A stretch of DNA of 64,000 nt from the NCBI RefSeq assembly GCF_030811555.1, contig NZ_JAUSQZ010000001.1, positions 3,965,241-4,029,240 of the forward strand, given 5' to 3'. The translations under genes were made by a program, and so were the position numbers. This DNA is from Kineosporia succinea (GTDB lineage Bacteria; Actinomycetota; Actinomycetes; Actinomycetales; Kineosporiaceae). Below are positions 39,033 through 51,368 of the stretch, piece after piece. The number at the start of each line of letters is the position of its first letter. Position 1 is the first letter of the stretch. The notes beneath the pieces were generated by a model. That model did no database searches, was not told the DNA's origin, and saw only the letters and a program-made list of their open reading frames with translations.

Positions 39033-40151
39033 ATGGCGACACCCGTCAAGCGCCCGGATCACGATGCCGTGCGCAGCTTTCCGAAACCCGAGTTCACCGA
39101 CGCCGAGGCCGGCGCCCTGGACTTCCCCAGCTCGACCAGCCGCTCGTACAACTACTTCGAGCCGGCCAAGCTGCGGGCCACCACCTACGAGGACGTCACG
39201 TTCGACGTGCAGCCCGACCCGGCCCGCTACCTGACCCAGGGCTGGATCTACGGCTTCGCCGACGGCGAGGGCGGCTACCCGCAGGACTGGACCGCGCTGA
39301 AATCCAACGACTGGCACCAGTTCCGCGACCCCAACCAGGAGTGGGAACAGACGATCTACCGCAACAACGCCAACGTGGTGCGGCAGATCCAGCAGAACCT
39401 GGCCAACGCCAAGCTGGCCGGGGCGTACGCGGGCTGGAGCCCGGGCTGGATGCACTTCGTCGAGCGCAACCTCGGGGCCTGGATGCACGCCGAGAACGGC
39501 ATCGGCCTGCACGTGTTCGTCGCCTGCCAGCGCTCGGCCCCGACCAACATGATCAACAACGCGATGGCCGTGAACAGCGCCCACAAGCTGCGGTTCGCCC
39601 AGGATCTGGCGCTGTACAACCTCGACCTGAGCGAGGCCGGCATCGGCTTCGACGGCTCGGTGCACCGCTCGGTCTGGCACGAGGACCCCCTCTGGCAGGG
39701 CGTGCGCGAGAACGCCGAGCGCCTCACCGCGATCGGCGACTGGGGTCAGGCGCTGTTCGCGACCAACGTGGTCTACGAGACGCTGGTCGGCGGGCTCTTC
39801 CGCTCGCACCTGGTGATGCAGATCAGCGCCCGCAACGGCGACTACGTGACGCCCTCGCTGGTCGGCACCGGCGAGAACGACTATGCCCGCGACCTGGCCT
39901 ACACGCGGTCACTTCTCACCCTGCTGGTGCGCGACGCCGAGCACGGGGCCGCCAACCGGGCGCAACTGCAGGAGTGGCTGGGCGAGTGGCTGCCGGTCAG
40001 CCTGCACGCGGCGCACGAGCTGCAGCCGATCTGGTCGCACCCGGCCGAGCGGGTGGTGCCCTTCGCCGACTCCTTGGCCGCGGCCAAGGACGACCTGCGT
40101 GAGGTGCTGTCCGATCTGGGCCTCGAGGAGCCGAAGGAGCTGGCGGAATGA
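39033..40151 (+). CDS. mimC: Monooxygenase hydroxylase beta subunit
   Basis: A 372-aa ferritin-like helical subunit without iron ligands that pairs with the alpha subunit. Characteristic parts are [34 protein letters not shown] and [16 protein letters not shown]. It is 19 bp after the reductase and overlaps the coupling protein gene by ATGA. Confidence 0.96.
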   Translation: MATPVKRPDHDAVRSFPKPEFTDAEAGALDFPSSTSRSYNYFEPAKLRATTYEDVTFDVQPDPARYLTQGWIYGFADGEGGYPQDWTALKSNDWHQFRDPNQEWEQTIYRNNANVVRQIQQNLANAKLAGAYAGWSPGWMHFVERNLGAWMHAENGIGLHVFVACQRSAPTNMINNAMAVNSAHKLRFAQDLALYNLDLSEAGIGFDGSVHRSVWHEDPLWQGVRENAERLTAIGDWGQALFATNVVYETLVGGLFRSHLVMQISARNGDYVTPSLVGTGENDYARDLAYTRSLLTLLVRDAEHGAANRAQLQEWLGEWLPVSLHAAHELQPIWSHPAERVVPFADSLAAAKDDLREVLSDLGLEEPKELAE

Positions 40152-40489
40152 GTTTCGGGGAGCCCAACGCCACCGCGTCGAACAAGTGCGGGGTGACGCT
40201 GATGAACAACCAGAACGGCTACGTGGTGGCCGAGGTGATGCGTTCCAAGGACGGCGTGAAGATCGCCGAGTACCCCTCGATGATCCGCGTCGACGGCGAG
40301 AAGCTGCTGACCTTCGACTTCGACGAGATCAGCCAGGCCCTGGGCAGCGAGTTCGACCAGTCGGACTTCGAGGAGATCATGTCGACCCACTACGGGCGCA
40401 TGGTGCACTTCGACGACCGCACGATGCTCTTCGCCAATCCCGAGGACGCCGCCGAGTACATCGATTTCGACCTCAAGGTGGTGGAGTGA
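40148..40489 (+). CDS. mimD: Monooxygenase coupling/effector protein
   Basis: A 113-aa MmoB/DmpM-type coupling protein that binds the hydroxylase and tunes oxygen activation and electron flow. It has [20 protein letters not shown] and a typical acidic body. The ATG overlaps the beta-subunit stop, and the next gene begins one base after its own stop, so the run is tightly coupled. Confidence 0.96.
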   Translation: MSFGEPNATASNKCGVTLMNNQNGYVVAEVMRSKDGVKIAEYPSMIRVDGEKLLTFDFDEISQALGSEFDQSDFEEIMSTHYGRMVHFDDRTMLFANPEDAAEYIDFDLKVVE

Positions 40490-40490
40490 C

Positions 40491-41546
40491 GTGTACGAGA
40501 AGGACGGTGAGAAGTACTACGTGGTCGACAGCCACATCCACTTCTGGAACGGTGGGGCGTCGAACCAGAAGAACCGCTACGGAGCGGGTTTCACCGGGTG
40601 CTTCTACGACTACCAGAAGAACCTGAGCCCGTCCGAGTGGGTCTGGGACCTGGAGAAGTTCGGGTCGTACACCGAGGACGACCTGCTGCACGACCTGTTC
40701 GACGTCGGTTACGTGGACAAGGGCATCTTCCAGCCCACCTACCTGACCGATTTCTACACCGAGGGTTTCAACACCACCGAGCGCAACGGTGCCCTGGCCG
40801 AGAAGCACCCGTCGAGGCTCATCACCAACGGCGCCTGGGACCCGCGCGACGGGGAGGCCGGCCTCGACGCCCTGGAAGCCCTGCACGAGCGCTGGAACCT
40901 GAAGGGCGTGAAGCTCTACACGGCCGAGTGGAAGGGCGACTCCAAGGGCTGGAAGCTCACCGATCCCTGGTCGTACCGGTACCTGGAGAAGTGCGAAGCC
41001 CTGGGCATCAGGAACATTCACGTGCACAAGGGCCCGACGATCTACCCGCTCAACCGGGACGCCTTCGACGTGGCCGACGTCGACGAGGTGGCCACCGCGT
41101 TCCCGAACCTGAACTTCATCATCGAGCACGTGGGCCTGCCCCGGCTGGAGGACTTCTGCTGGATCGCCACCCAGGAGCCCAACGTCTACGGCGGCCTGGC
41201 CGTGGCCATGCCGTTCATCTACAGCCGGCCGCGCTACTTCGCCCAGATCATCGGCGAACTGCTCTACTGGCTCGACGGGAACCGGCTCACCTTCGCCAGC
41301 GACTACGCGATCTGGCAGCCGAAGTGGCTGGTCGAGATGTTCGTCGACTTCCAGATCCCCGAGGACATGCAGGGCGAGTACGGCGTGCTCACCACCGAGG
41401 TCAAGAAGAAGATCCTCGGGCTGAACGCGGCGCGGCTGTACGGCTTCGAGGTGCCGGCCGAGGCCCGGATCACGACGCCCGGGCCGACCACGGGGGAGTC
41501 GATCGGCTCGGCGCCCGTCGACGAGACGCACCCGGTGACGGCGTGA
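40491..41546 (+). CDS. Amidohydrolase-family protein of the monooxygenase operon
   Basis: A 351-aa metal-dependent hydrolase of the amidohydrolase_2 (TIM-barrel) group. VVDSHIHFWNGG near residue 12 supplies the HxH metal ligands, IIEHVGLPRLEDF a further His, and FASDYAIWQPKW a late Asp. Genes of this type sit in the same place in mim/prm operons; its substrate is not established to my knowledge, and a role in metabolising a ring or ester product is only a guess. It starts with GTG and overlaps the DUF59 gene by GTGA. Confidence 0.92.
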   Translation: MYEKDGEKYYVVDSHIHFWNGGASNQKNRYGAGFTGCFYDYQKNLSPSEWVWDLEKFGSYTEDDLLHDLFDVGYVDKGIFQPTYLTDFYTEGFNTTERNGALAEKHPSRLITNGAWDPRDGEAGLDALEALHERWNLKGVKLYTAEWKGDSKGWKLTDPWSYRYLEKCEALGIRNIHVHKGPTIYPLNRDAFDVADVDEVATAFPNLNFIIEHVGLPRLEDFCWIATQEPNVYGGLAVAMPFIYSRPRYFAQIIGELLYWLDGNRLTFASDYAIWQPKWLVEMFVDFQIPEDMQGEYGVLTTEVKKKILGLNAARLYGFEVPAEARITTPGPTTGESIGSAPVDETHPVTA

Positions 41547-42249
41547 GTCGCGGGGACGAGGTCTGGTCGGCTCTGGGGGCTGTGCGTGACCCGGAGCTGG
41601 ACGAGCCGATCACCGACCTGAAGTTCGTCACCGAGGTGGAGATCTCGGGTGGGGACGTGCGTGTGCGGCTGCGGCTGCCCACCTACTTCTGTGCCCCGAA
41701 CTTCGCCTACCTGATGGTGGCGGACGCCCACGACGTCCTCACTTCTCTGGACTGGACCCACCACGTGACCGTACGGCTCGACGACCACTTCGCCTCCGAG
41801 GAGATCAACGGGGGAGTGGCCGCGGACGCGGGGTTCAGCGGGTCGTTCCCCGGCCAGGCGGAGGGCGAGCTGGAGCAGCTGCGGAACACGTTCCGGCGCA
41901 AGGCCCACACCGCCTGCCTGGAACGTTCGTGCCGGTCGCTGCTCGAAGAGGGCTGGGAGATCGAGGGTCTCACGCGGGCCCACCTGTCGGATCTGCCTTC
42001 CGGGTCTGCCACCGAGTCCCTGTTACGGAGACGGGCCGACCTGGGCCTGACGGCGGATCCGCAGGCGCCGTTGCTCGTGAACGACGACGGCACGCCGGTC
42101 GACGACGTGCCGAGGCGCCTGCGGTACGCCAGGACCGTGCGGGTGAGCATCGACGGCAACGGGATCTTCTGCCGGGGTCTGCTCGAAACACGCTACGGCA
42201 CGGCGGACATTGAGGGAACGTTCAGTGGGATCGAGGTGAGGAAGGCGTC

Positions 42250-42253
<4 letters not shown>
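41543..42253 (+). CDS. DUF59/MIP18-family protein, possible metal-cluster assembly factor
   Basis: A 236-aa protein. The N-terminal 110 residues match the DUF59 (MIP18/PaaD-type) fold: DPELDEPITDLKFV, RLRLPTYFCAPNFAYLM with the conserved Cys, and VTVRLDDHFASEEIN. The C-terminal half has two more Cys in HTACLERSCRS and no known domain. Relatives help place iron or iron-sulfur clusters on enzymes, which would suit a diiron hydroxylase or its [2Fe-2S] reductase. The GTG start overlaps the amidohydrolase stop, and the stop overlaps the next ATG. Confidence 0.88.
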
Positions 42254-44936
<2,683 letters not shown>

Positions 44937-44951
44937 GCCTTAGGCGGCGCG

Positions 44952-44981
44952 GGGCGGACCGGGCTGCTGTCCGGTCCGCCC
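44952..44981 (+). terminator. Hairpin between the chaperonin and Nramp genes
   Basis: Perfect 11-bp inverted repeat (44952-44962 with 44971-44981), 8-nt loop. It may end the monooxygenase operon or only attenuate it before the Nramp gene. Confidence 0.7.
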
Positions 44982-44998
44982 GTTCGACGAGGAGCCCG

Positions 44999-46246
44999 AT
45001 GAATCCACCCACCGCCACACTCACGACCCCGGTCACCGGGGGCGTCCGCGAGTCCGGCACCGGCCGCCGCGCCGTCGGCACCACGCTGGGCTCGGCCCTG
45101 GTCGCCGCCGTCGCCTACATCGACCCGGGCAACTTCGCCACGAACGTCTCGGCCGGCGCCCAGTACGGCACGCTGCTGGTCTGGGTGGTGGTCGCGGCCA
45201 GCGCCGTCGGCATGCTGGTGCAGTACCTGTCGGCCAAGCTCGGCCTGGTCACCGGGCAGTCGCTGCCCGAGCAGTGCAAGCAGCACCTGTCCCGCCCGGC
45301 CCGCATCGCGATGTGGCTGCAGGCGGAGCTGGTCGTGATCATGACCGACCTGGCCGAGGTGGTCGGCGGGGCGATCGCGCTCAACCTGCTGTTCGGCCTG
45401 CCGCTGCTGCCCGGCGCCGCGATCATGGTGGTGGCCGCGTTCGCGATCCTGACGCTGCACGTGCGCGGCCGGGACGCCTTCCGGCCCGTGGTCTACGTCT
45501 GTTTCGCGGTGGTGGCAGCCGGGTTCGCCTACCAGGCGCTGCGCGCGCCCCTGGGCGGGGCCGACCTGGCGGCGGGGTTCCGGCCCCGACTGGAGGGAAC
45601 CGAGAGTGCCTACCTGGCGGCCGGAATCGTCGGTGCCACGGTGATGCCCCACGTGGTGTACCTGCACTCGCACCTGACCAAGGGCGAGGCGCTGATCTCG
45701 GGGCGGGCCGTGCCCCGGCTGATCCGGATCACCCGGCGGGAGATCGTCGGGGCGATGCTGCTGGCCGCCGCCGTGAACATCTCGATCATGCTGGCCGCCA
45801 CGGTGCTCGCCCCGACCGACACGCTCGAGGGGGCTCACGCCGGATTCACCGCGGTGACGGGGGCGTTCAGCGGCTGGGTGTTCGCCTCGGCGCTGCTGGC
45901 CTCGAGCCTGGCCTCGACCTGCGTGGGGGTCTACTCGGGCCAGACCATCATGTCCGGCTTCCTGCACCGCAGCGTCTCGATCTGGGTGCGGCGGTGCGTC
46001 TCGGTGCTGCCCGCCCTGGTCGTGCTGGCGATCGGCGTCGACCCGACGGCCGCCCTGGTGCTCAGCCAGGTCGTCCTCTCGTTCGGGATCCCTTTCGCCC
46101 TGGCCCCTCTGGTCTGGTTCACCAGCCGGCGCGCGGTGATGGGGGACGCCCGCAACCACCCGGTCACGGTGGCCGTGGCCGGGGTGGTGCTCGGGGCCGT
46201 GGTGTCGCTCAACGTGTTCCTGCTGGTCACGTTGTTCACCAGCTGA
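44999..46246 (+). CDS. mntH: Nramp-family divalent metal (Mn/Fe) transporter
   Basis: A 415-aa membrane protein with about eleven helices. The metal-binding motif of helix 1 is intact (AYIDPGNFATN) and helix 6 has GATVMPHVVYLHSHL. Nramp proteins import Mn(II) or Fe(II) with protons. The ATG at 44999 has GAGGAG upstream. Lying 62 bp after the chaperonin, it may supply iron for the diiron enzyme, but the hairpin between them and the lack of an iron box leave its control open. Confidence 0.94.
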   Translation: MNPPTATLTTPVTGGVRESGTGRRAVGTTLGSALVAAVAYIDPGNFATNVSAGAQYGTLLVWVVVAASAVGMLVQYLSAKLGLVTGQSLPEQCKQHLSRPARIAMWLQAELVVIMTDLAEVVGGAIALNLLFGLPLLPGAAIMVVAAFAILTLHVRGRDAFRPVVYVCFAVVAAGFAYQALRAPLGGADLAAGFRPRLEGTESAYLAAGIVGATVMPHVVYLHSHLTKGEALISGRAVPRLIRITRREIVGAMLLAAAVNISIMLAATVLAPTDTLEGAHAGFTAVTGAFSGWVFASALLASSLASTCVGVYSGQTIMSGFLHRSVSIWVRRCVSVLPALVVLAIGVDPTAALVLSQVVLSFGIPFALAPLVWFTSRRAVMGDARNHPVTVAVAGVVLGAVVSLNVFLLVTLFTS

Positions 46247-46481
46247 CGTCCTCGTACGTGTCCGGGTCGGCGGAACGAGCCTTCGCCATCCCCAGCGCCG
46301 CGTGCGAAAGCCCGCTGAGCAGAGCGACTCCGACGACCACGAGGGCCAGCCCGGTCCAGAGGAAGGGCCGGCCGTCGAGGGGACCCCGCCGGCAGAACTC
46401 CAGGGCCGCCAGTGCGGCGGCGAGCACCACGAACTCCACGAGGTGGAGCGAGAACCGGGTCCACGAGGGCTGCTGCGTCAT
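46236..46481 (-). CDS. Small two-helix membrane protein
   Basis: An 81-aa protein with two hydrophobic segments (SLHLVEFVVLAAALAALEF and LWTGLALVVVGVALLSGL) and short charged ends. It overlaps the 3' end of the Nramp gene by 11 bp tail to tail. It has the look of a real small membrane protein, but I recognise no family. Confidence 0.6.
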   Translation of the reverse strand: MTQQPSWTRFSLHLVEFVVLAAALAALEFCRRGPLDGRPFLWTGLALVVVGVALLSGLSHAALGMAKARSADPDTYEDVSW

Positions 46482-46603
46482 GGGTACGACCCTACGGTCG
46501 CGACGTTCCTCCCCGATGCCGTCGTGGGGATGATCCGCGGAATGCGACTTAAGGGTGATCGGCCGGGTCGCCCCGGTTCCCGGCGCGTCCTAGATTCGAC
46601 CCC

Positions 46604-47107
46604 ATGAACACTTCCGAGCTGCTGAAGGACTCGCTCGACCGGGTCAAGGAGAACGTGGCCGCCGTCGCCCAGGGGCTCACCGCCGACCAGCTGGCCCACC
46701 GCCCGAACGGAACGGGCAACTCGATCGCCTGGCTGCTCTGGCACCTGGCCCGGGTGCAGGACGCGCAGATCGCGGACGTCGCGGGCACCGACGAGGTCTG
46801 GGCGTCACAGGGGTGGCACGAACGTTTCGGGCTGCCGTTCGAGATCACCGAGCACGGCTACGGCATGTCGTCCGACGACGTGGCCAGGGTGCGCGTCGAC
46901 GACCCCCAGCTGCTGGTCGACTACTACGACGCCGCGCACGCCCGCACCCTGGAGTACCTGTCCGGACTGAGCGACGCCGACCTCGACCGGGTGGTGGACG
47001 ACGCCTGGGACCCGCCCGTCACCCTGGGCGTGCGGCTGGTCAGTATCGTCGACGACGACGCGCAGCACGTGGGCCAGGCCGCCTATGTGCGCGGCCTGCT
47101 GCCCTGA
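46604..47107 (+). CDS. DinB/DUF664-family protein
   Basis: A 167-aa four-helix-bundle protein of the DinB superfamily. Putative metal-ligand His residues sit in WLLWHLARVQD (about residue 47) and DDDAQHVGQAAYVRG (about 150), as in DUF664 proteins and mycothiol-dependent enzymes. Such proteins often use mycothiol or a related thiol; the reaction here is unknown. It stands alone. Confidence 0.9.
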   Translation: MNTSELLKDSLDRVKENVAAVAQGLTADQLAHRPNGTGNSIAWLLWHLARVQDAQIADVAGTDEVWASQGWHERFGLPFEITEHGYGMSSDDVARVRVDDPQLLVDYYDAAHARTLEYLSGLSDADLDRVVDDAWDPPVTLGVRLVSIVDDDAQHVGQAAYVRGLLP

Positions 47108-47335
47108 GGCCTGTCCTGGCCGAGCTCGCGCAGCCAGTACCGGCAGGAGAGCGGCCTCGATCCGGTCGTGGGTCATCGGCGCATCATCGAGCCACGGTGG
47201 CAGGGCCAGGTTCCCGCGCAGCCGTTCTCGGCCGGACGGGGAAGCGGTAAGGTCCCGCTTCGGCACGTATTCACCGATACGGGTGGCATCGCTGACCAGC
47301 TGCTGTCCCTGGCCCGATCCGTCGCAGGAGCAGAT

Positions 47336-48166
47336 GTGAACGAGAGCGATCCGGCGCCGGCTCCCCGGAAGTACCGCCGGGCGGCGGTGATCGCCGGGTC
47401 GGTCGCGGTGGTGTCGGGGGTGCTCCTCGGCGGGGTGGCCCTGGTGCGGGCGCCGGCGGATCACGACGACCCCACCCCGCTCTTCTCCGACGAGACGGGG
47501 ATCGGGCCGACGGTTGCGGCGGTGCCGCCCTCGAACCCGCCCGAGGTCTCGCCCAGCCCGTCGGCGACCGGGCGGACCACGAACGGGCCTGCCCGGAAGA
47601 CGACTTCGGAGCCCGCTCGGGAACCGGCCTCGACCGCCCGTCCTTCCGGTCCGATCTCCTCGAAAAAGACCGGGAGTCCAGCCGATCGGAGCACCCCGGC
47701 CACGCAGAGCGAGAAGACGACCACGCCCGCGGCCGTCGACCCGTCGGTGAACCTGGCCGCGTCGAAGGCGGTGTCCGAGAGCAGCCACACCCAGGACTAC
47801 GCGGCCGCGCACATCACCGACGGTGACGTGAACTCCTACTGGGAAGCGGCTTCCGGCTTTCCGCAGAGCATCACCGTCGACCTGGGCCGCGCCCGGGTCG
47901 TGGGCCGGCTGGAGCTGGCGCTGCCGCCGGTGGCCGACTGGAACCGGCGCACGCAGACCATCTCGATCAGCGGCAGTCGCGACGGCTCGTCGTGGGTGCG
48001 GCTGAGGTCGGGCCGGGGCTACGTCTTCGACGCGAACTCCGCGGCCCGTAACGCCACCGGTGTCTCGTTCACCCCGGCGCCGGTGCGTTATCTGAAGCTG
48101 ACCTTCAGCGCGAACGACGGCTGGCCCGCGGCCCAGCTGTCCGAACTGACCGCCCACTCGAGCTGA
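47336..48166 (+). CDS. Membrane-anchored discoidin (F5/8 type C, CBM32-like) protein
   Basis: A 276-aa type II membrane protein. The GTG at 47336 is preferred because AGGAG lies upstream and the short basic N terminus leads into a helix (RAAVIAGSVAVVSGVLLGGVAL). A Ser/Thr/Pro stalk runs to about 140, then a discoidin domain (NLAASKAVSESSHTQDY, AHITDGDVNSYWEAA, SITVDLGRARVVGRLEL, YLKLTFSAN). Discoidin domains of this type bind sugars. The helix and stalk closely resemble those of the lectin proteins at 54431 and 56813. Confidence 0.9.
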   Translation: MNESDPAPAPRKYRRAAVIAGSVAVVSGVLLGGVALVRAPADHDDPTPLFSDETGIGPTVAAVPPSNPPEVSPSPSATGRTTNGPARKTTSEPAREPASTARPSGPISSKKTGSPADRSTPATQSEKTTTPAAVDPSVNLAASKAVSESSHTQDYAAAHITDGDVNSYWEAASGFPQSITVDLGRARVVGRLELALPPVADWNRRTQTISISGSRDGSSWVRLRSGRGYVFDANSAARNATGVSFTPAPVRYLKLTFSANDGWPAAQLSELTAHSS

Positions 48167-48176
48167 GCCGGTGAAC

Positions 48177-48198
48177 CCCGGGTGACCGACACCGGGGG
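48177..48198. terminator. Possible bidirectional terminator
   Basis: A GC-rich hairpin of about 8 bp with one bulge between the convergent discoidin and LuxR genes; weaker than the other terminators. Confidence 0.4.
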
Positions 48199-48236
48199 CA
48201 CCTCCCCGAGCCGAAGGTCCAGGGACCGGCACTGAC

Positions 48237-48932
48237 TCAGATGATGCCCGACCGCATGGCGTAAGCGACTGCGTGCGAACGGTTACGCAGGTTCAGGCGC
48301 GTCATCATCGCGTAGAGGATGTTCTTCACCGTGCGCTCGGAATACTTCATCCGGTCGGCGATCTCGGCGGTGTCCAGGCCCTCGGCGATCAGCCGCAGCA
48401 CGTCGACCTCGCGCGTCTCCAGGCCGGAGGCGGTGAGGCCACGCGGGCCGAGCACGGTCTGCTGCAGGTGGGCCACGTCTTTCAGCAGTCGGCCCTGCAC
48501 CTCGGGCGGGAGCGAGCTGCCGCCGCTCATCACCGTGCGGATCAGATCGGTGAACTGGTCGGGGGTGACGTCGGCGCGCCACATCGCCCCGGAGACCCCG
48601 ACCTCGGCGGCTGCCAGCCAGTCGCCGTCACCCAGGTTGTCGAGGATCAGCACGAACGGGGCCTTGCAGACCTCGCGCAGGCCACGCAGACGGCGCAGCG
48701 CCTTGCCGCTCAGCCGGGGCGCGACCACGATCACCACGTCGGCCTGGGGCAGCTGCGGAGTGGGCAGGAGCTGGATGTCGGGGCTCGGGCCGATCAGCCC
48801 CGCCACCCCGGCGCGACTGAACACGTCGACGGCCTCGACCGCGATCCGGATCCTTCTCAGCTGCCGTTCGGCCACCACGGCCGGGCGGCCGGAACCGGGC
48901 CACGTACGGGCGGTCTGCGGGCCAACGCTCAT
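48237..48932 (-). CDS. Orphan LuxR-type regulator with a degenerate receiver-like domain
   Basis: A 231-aa regulator with the start taken as MSVGPQTARTW at 48932; an in-frame GTG at 48953 is possible. The N-terminal region looks like a receiver (RIRIAVEAVDVFSRAG, ADVVIVVAPRLSGKAL, APFVLILDNLGDGDW) but lacks a clear phospho-acceptor Asp; V-I-V-V-A-P occupies that strand. The LuxR HTH is ETREVDVLRLIAEGLDTAEI and RNRSHAVAYAMRSGII. It is a paralogue of the regulator at 18989 and has no partner kinase nearby. It faces the discoidin membrane protein, a possible target. Confidence 0.88.
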   Translation of the reverse strand: MSVGPQTARTWPGSGRPAVVAERQLRRIRIAVEAVDVFSRAGVAGLIGPSPDIQLLPTPQLPQADVVIVVAPRLSGKALRRLRGLREVCKAPFVLILDNLGDGDWLAAAEVGVSGAMWRADVTPDQFTDLIRTVMSGGSSLPPEVQGRLLKDVAHLQQTVLGPRGLTASGLETREVDVLRLIAEGLDTAEIADRMKYSERTVKNILYAMMTRLNLRNRSHAVAYAMRSGII

Positions 48933-49134
48933 CGTCTCAACCGTCGCTTCCACGCGTTTCTCGTCTGGTGCACCTGTCTTGCCCAGCCCGGATTTCTTGC
49001 CGACCTGAAGGTCGTGGCAACCCTGCTGAACCGTGGGCGGTGTCAATGTATACCGCGATTTTGGCGCGTTAGGACATGAATGGAATGTTAAGCCTGCGTC
49101 AGAAAGAGAATTCTGGTAAAGGGATTACTGGCCT

Positions 49135-49866
49135 TTACGGGTGAAGTGCCGGAAATTCGGCGACCTCCCCGTCGGGCAGCGCTGCCCATCGTCCGGCGGG
49201 CTGTGGCCAGCCTTCCGACGCGACCACGACGAGGTCTTCCTCCTGACGGTAACTCAGGCCGAAATAGGCCGGGCCGCGACGGCCGATCACCTCTGAATGT
49301 GGATCATGCTGTGCGTACGCGTACAGACCCGTCGGGGTGAGCATCATCGCGTTCAGGCTCACGACCAGGTCGGAGCTCTGCGTGATCGCCTGTGCCGTAA
49401 GGGTGATCGCGTCACCGGGCGTGACTCCCCGGTTCATCCGCTCGCGCACGGCCAGGTAGTAGCGCTCACTGTCGGTCGTGCCGGCGGCGGTGGCCAGCAG
49501 GTCGGGGTCGATCAGCTTCTCGAGGGCGGCGACGGGGCGGATCTCGCCGTTGTGGGCGAAGGCGGCGCGGGCGTCGCCGAACGGGTGCGTGTTGTTCACC
49601 GTGACGGCCAGGTTCGGGCTGGCCATCCGGATGTGCAGGACGGCCATGTCGGTGAGCTGATGCTTCAGGGCGTGCTGGAGCCGGTCGCTGTCGTCGGCCC
49701 GGTCGATGCCGCGCAGGATGCCGATCGTGCCGTCCTCCTGCCTGAAAGCGAGCCCCCAGCCGTCCTTGTGCTCGCAGGCCAGCCGGATGAACGGGTCGAG
49801 GTCGTCGCCGAGCAGGTCGGCCACGGGGGCGCGGTGCCGGGAGACGGCGCCGATGAGTCGGCACAT
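49135..49866 (-). CDS. Class II glutamine amidotransferase (YafJ/EgtC-like)
   Basis: A 243-aa Ntn-hydrolase. It starts MCRLIGAVS, so Cys2 becomes the N-terminal nucleophile after Met removal; FAHNGEIRP and HIRMASPN are the matching active-site segments. It releases ammonia from glutamine or hydrolyses gamma-glutamyl bonds. It is the last gene of the amino-acid ABC transporter operon, 20 bp after a permease, which suggests that the imported compound is glutamine or a gamma-glutamyl compound (inference). The GGAAGGA site supports the start at 49866. Confidence 0.92.
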   Translation of the reverse strand: MCRLIGAVSRHRAPVADLLGDDLDPFIRLACEHKDGWGLAFRQEDGTIGILRGIDRADDSDRLQHALKHQLTDMAVLHIRMASPNLAVTVNNTHPFGDARAAFAHNGEIRPVAALEKLIDPDLLATAAGTTDSERYYLAVRERMNRGVTPGDAITLTAQAITQSSDLVVSLNAMMLTPTGLYAYAQHDPHSEVIGRRGPAYFGLSYRQEEDLVVVASEGWPQPAGRWAALPDGEVAEFPALHP

Positions 49867-49886
49867 GGATGGTGTTCCTTCCGGTT

Positions 49887-50723
49887 TCAGGGATGTGTGC
49901 CGCCGCCGAGGCGGCGCTCGAGGTGCCCCGCGATCGCGGCCAGGGTGAGGTTGGCGACCACGAACACGCCCGCCACCACCACGAAGCTCTGGATGACCGT
50001 GTGGTTGAACTCGCCGAGAACCCGCGCCGAGTAGAGCAGTTCGAGGTAGCTCACGACGTAACCCAGGGTGCTGTCCTTGAGCAGCCGGATGACCTGGCTG
50101 ATCAGGGCGGGGGCGGACAGGCGCACCGCCTGCGGCAGCACCACGAGCCGCACCGTGGGCCAGTAGCCCAGCCCGAGGGCGTGGGCGGCCTCGGTCTGGC
50201 CCTTCGGCAGGGCCTTCACCGCCGCCCGGAAGATCTCGGCCAGCACTGCCGCGTTGGTCAGCACGATCGGGAGGATGAGCTGCCAGAACAGCGGGATGCG
50301 CAGGCCGGTGCCGGGCAGGCCGAGCAGGAACGCATAGATGAGCAGCAGCAGCGGAATCGCCCGCAGCACTTCCACGTACACGGCGGCCGGGAGGCGCACG
50401 AGTGGGCTGCGGGACAGCCGGGCCAGGGCCAGCAGGGCGCCCAGCGGCAGCGCGACCGCGCCGCTGACCAGCGTGACCTGCAGGGTGGCCCCGAGCGCGT
50501 CGAGCAGGTACCGGATCACCGGCCACTGCGTGAACAGCTCCCATTTCGACCATCGCAGCTGGCCGTTGACCGCGAACTGCCGCACCGCCAGGACGATCAG
50601 GGCGGCCAGGACGATCAGCGAGATCACCGTGGCGATGCGGATGCGGCGTCGCCCGCGCGGGCCGGGGGCGTCGAAGAGCGCGGCGTCCTGCGCCCCGATC
50701 CTCTGCAACAGGCCGGTATTCAT
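49887..50723 (-). CDS. Polar amino-acid ABC transporter permease, second subunit
   Basis: A 278-aa HisM/GlnP-type permease. It begins MNTGLLQRIG at 50723, has a basic cytoplasmic stretch, a first helix, and the coupling-loop segment EAAHALGLGYWPTVRLVVLPQAVR that contacts the ATPase. The ATG overlaps the stop of the first permease (ATGA). The layout with a longer N terminus is that of GluD in the glutamate system of corynebacteria. Confidence 0.94.
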   Translation of the reverse strand: MNTGLLQRIGAQDAALFDAPGPRGRRRIRIATVISLIVLAALIVLAVRQFAVNGQLRWSKWELFTQWPVIRYLLDALGATLQVTLVSGAVALPLGALLALARLSRSPLVRLPAAVYVEVLRAIPLLLLIYAFLLGLPGTGLRIPLFWQLILPIVLTNAAVLAEIFRAAVKALPKGQTEAAHALGLGYWPTVRLVVLPQAVRLSAPALISQVIRLLKDSTLGYVVSYLELLYSARVLGEFNHTVIQSFVVVAGVFVVANLTLAAIAGHLERRLGGGTHP

Positions 50724-51367
50724 CGGGACACCGCCAGTTTCCGGTCGAGGTAGCCGGCGGACCGGCCGATGACGAAGGTCAGGGCCACGTAACAGGCCGC
50801 GGCGGCGCCGAACGTGATCAGTGGCTCGGCGTAGCGCTGGTCGAGCAGCTGGGTCTGGCCGGTGAGCTCCTCGGTCACCCCGACCGCGGCGGCGAGCGAG
50901 GAGTTCAGCACCACCGCGATCAGCAGTGAGGCCAGCGGCTGCACGATGCCGCGCAGGGCCTGCGGCAGTACCACCAGCCGCAGCACCTGGCCGAACGTGA
51001 ACCCGAGGGCCCGGGCCGCCTCGATCTGCCCCCTCGGGACGGCCCGGATGCCCGACCTCAGCGTCTCGCTGAAAAATGTTGCCCAGTAGAGACTCATCGC
51101 CGCCACCGCCGTCCACAGCAGCGAGGAGATCAGGCCGATCTCCGGCAGGCCGAAGACGAACAGGGTGAGCAGGACGAGCAGGGGGACGCTCCGGACCAGC
51201 TCCACGTAGACCGTCGCGGCCAGGCGCAGGGGGAGTACCGGGCTGATCCGGCAGACCGTGAGCACCAGGCCGAGCAGGCCCGCCAGCGCGAACGTGGAGA
51301 GGCTGATCTTCAGCGAGACCAGCAGACCGGATCCGAAGACGTCCAGATTGCCGGTGACGACGTCCAT
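50720..51367 (-). CDS. Polar amino-acid ABC transporter permease, first subunit
   Basis: A 215-aa HisM/GlnP-type permease with five or so helices. It begins MDVVTGNLDVFGSG at 51367, one base after the binding-protein stop. The coupling loop is EAARALGFTFGQVLRLVVLPQALR. It resembles GluC and should pair with the next permease. Confidence 0.94.
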   Translation of the reverse strand: MDVVTGNLDVFGSGLLVSLKISLSTFALAGLLGLVLTVCRISPVLPLRLAATVYVELVRSVPLLVLLTLFVFGLPEIGLISSLLWTAVAAMSLYWATFFSETLRSGIRAVPRGQIEAARALGFTFGQVLRLVVLPQALRGIVQPLASLLIAVVLNSSLAAAVGVTEELTGQTQLLDQRYAEPLITFGAAAACYVALTFVIGRSAGYLDRKLAVSR

Positions 51368-51368
51368 C

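Noticed and set aside
36050-39049. Very long minus-strand open frame opposite mimA and mimB
   Set aside because: It mirrors the third-codon GC bias of the monooxygenase genes and contains no recognisable domain.
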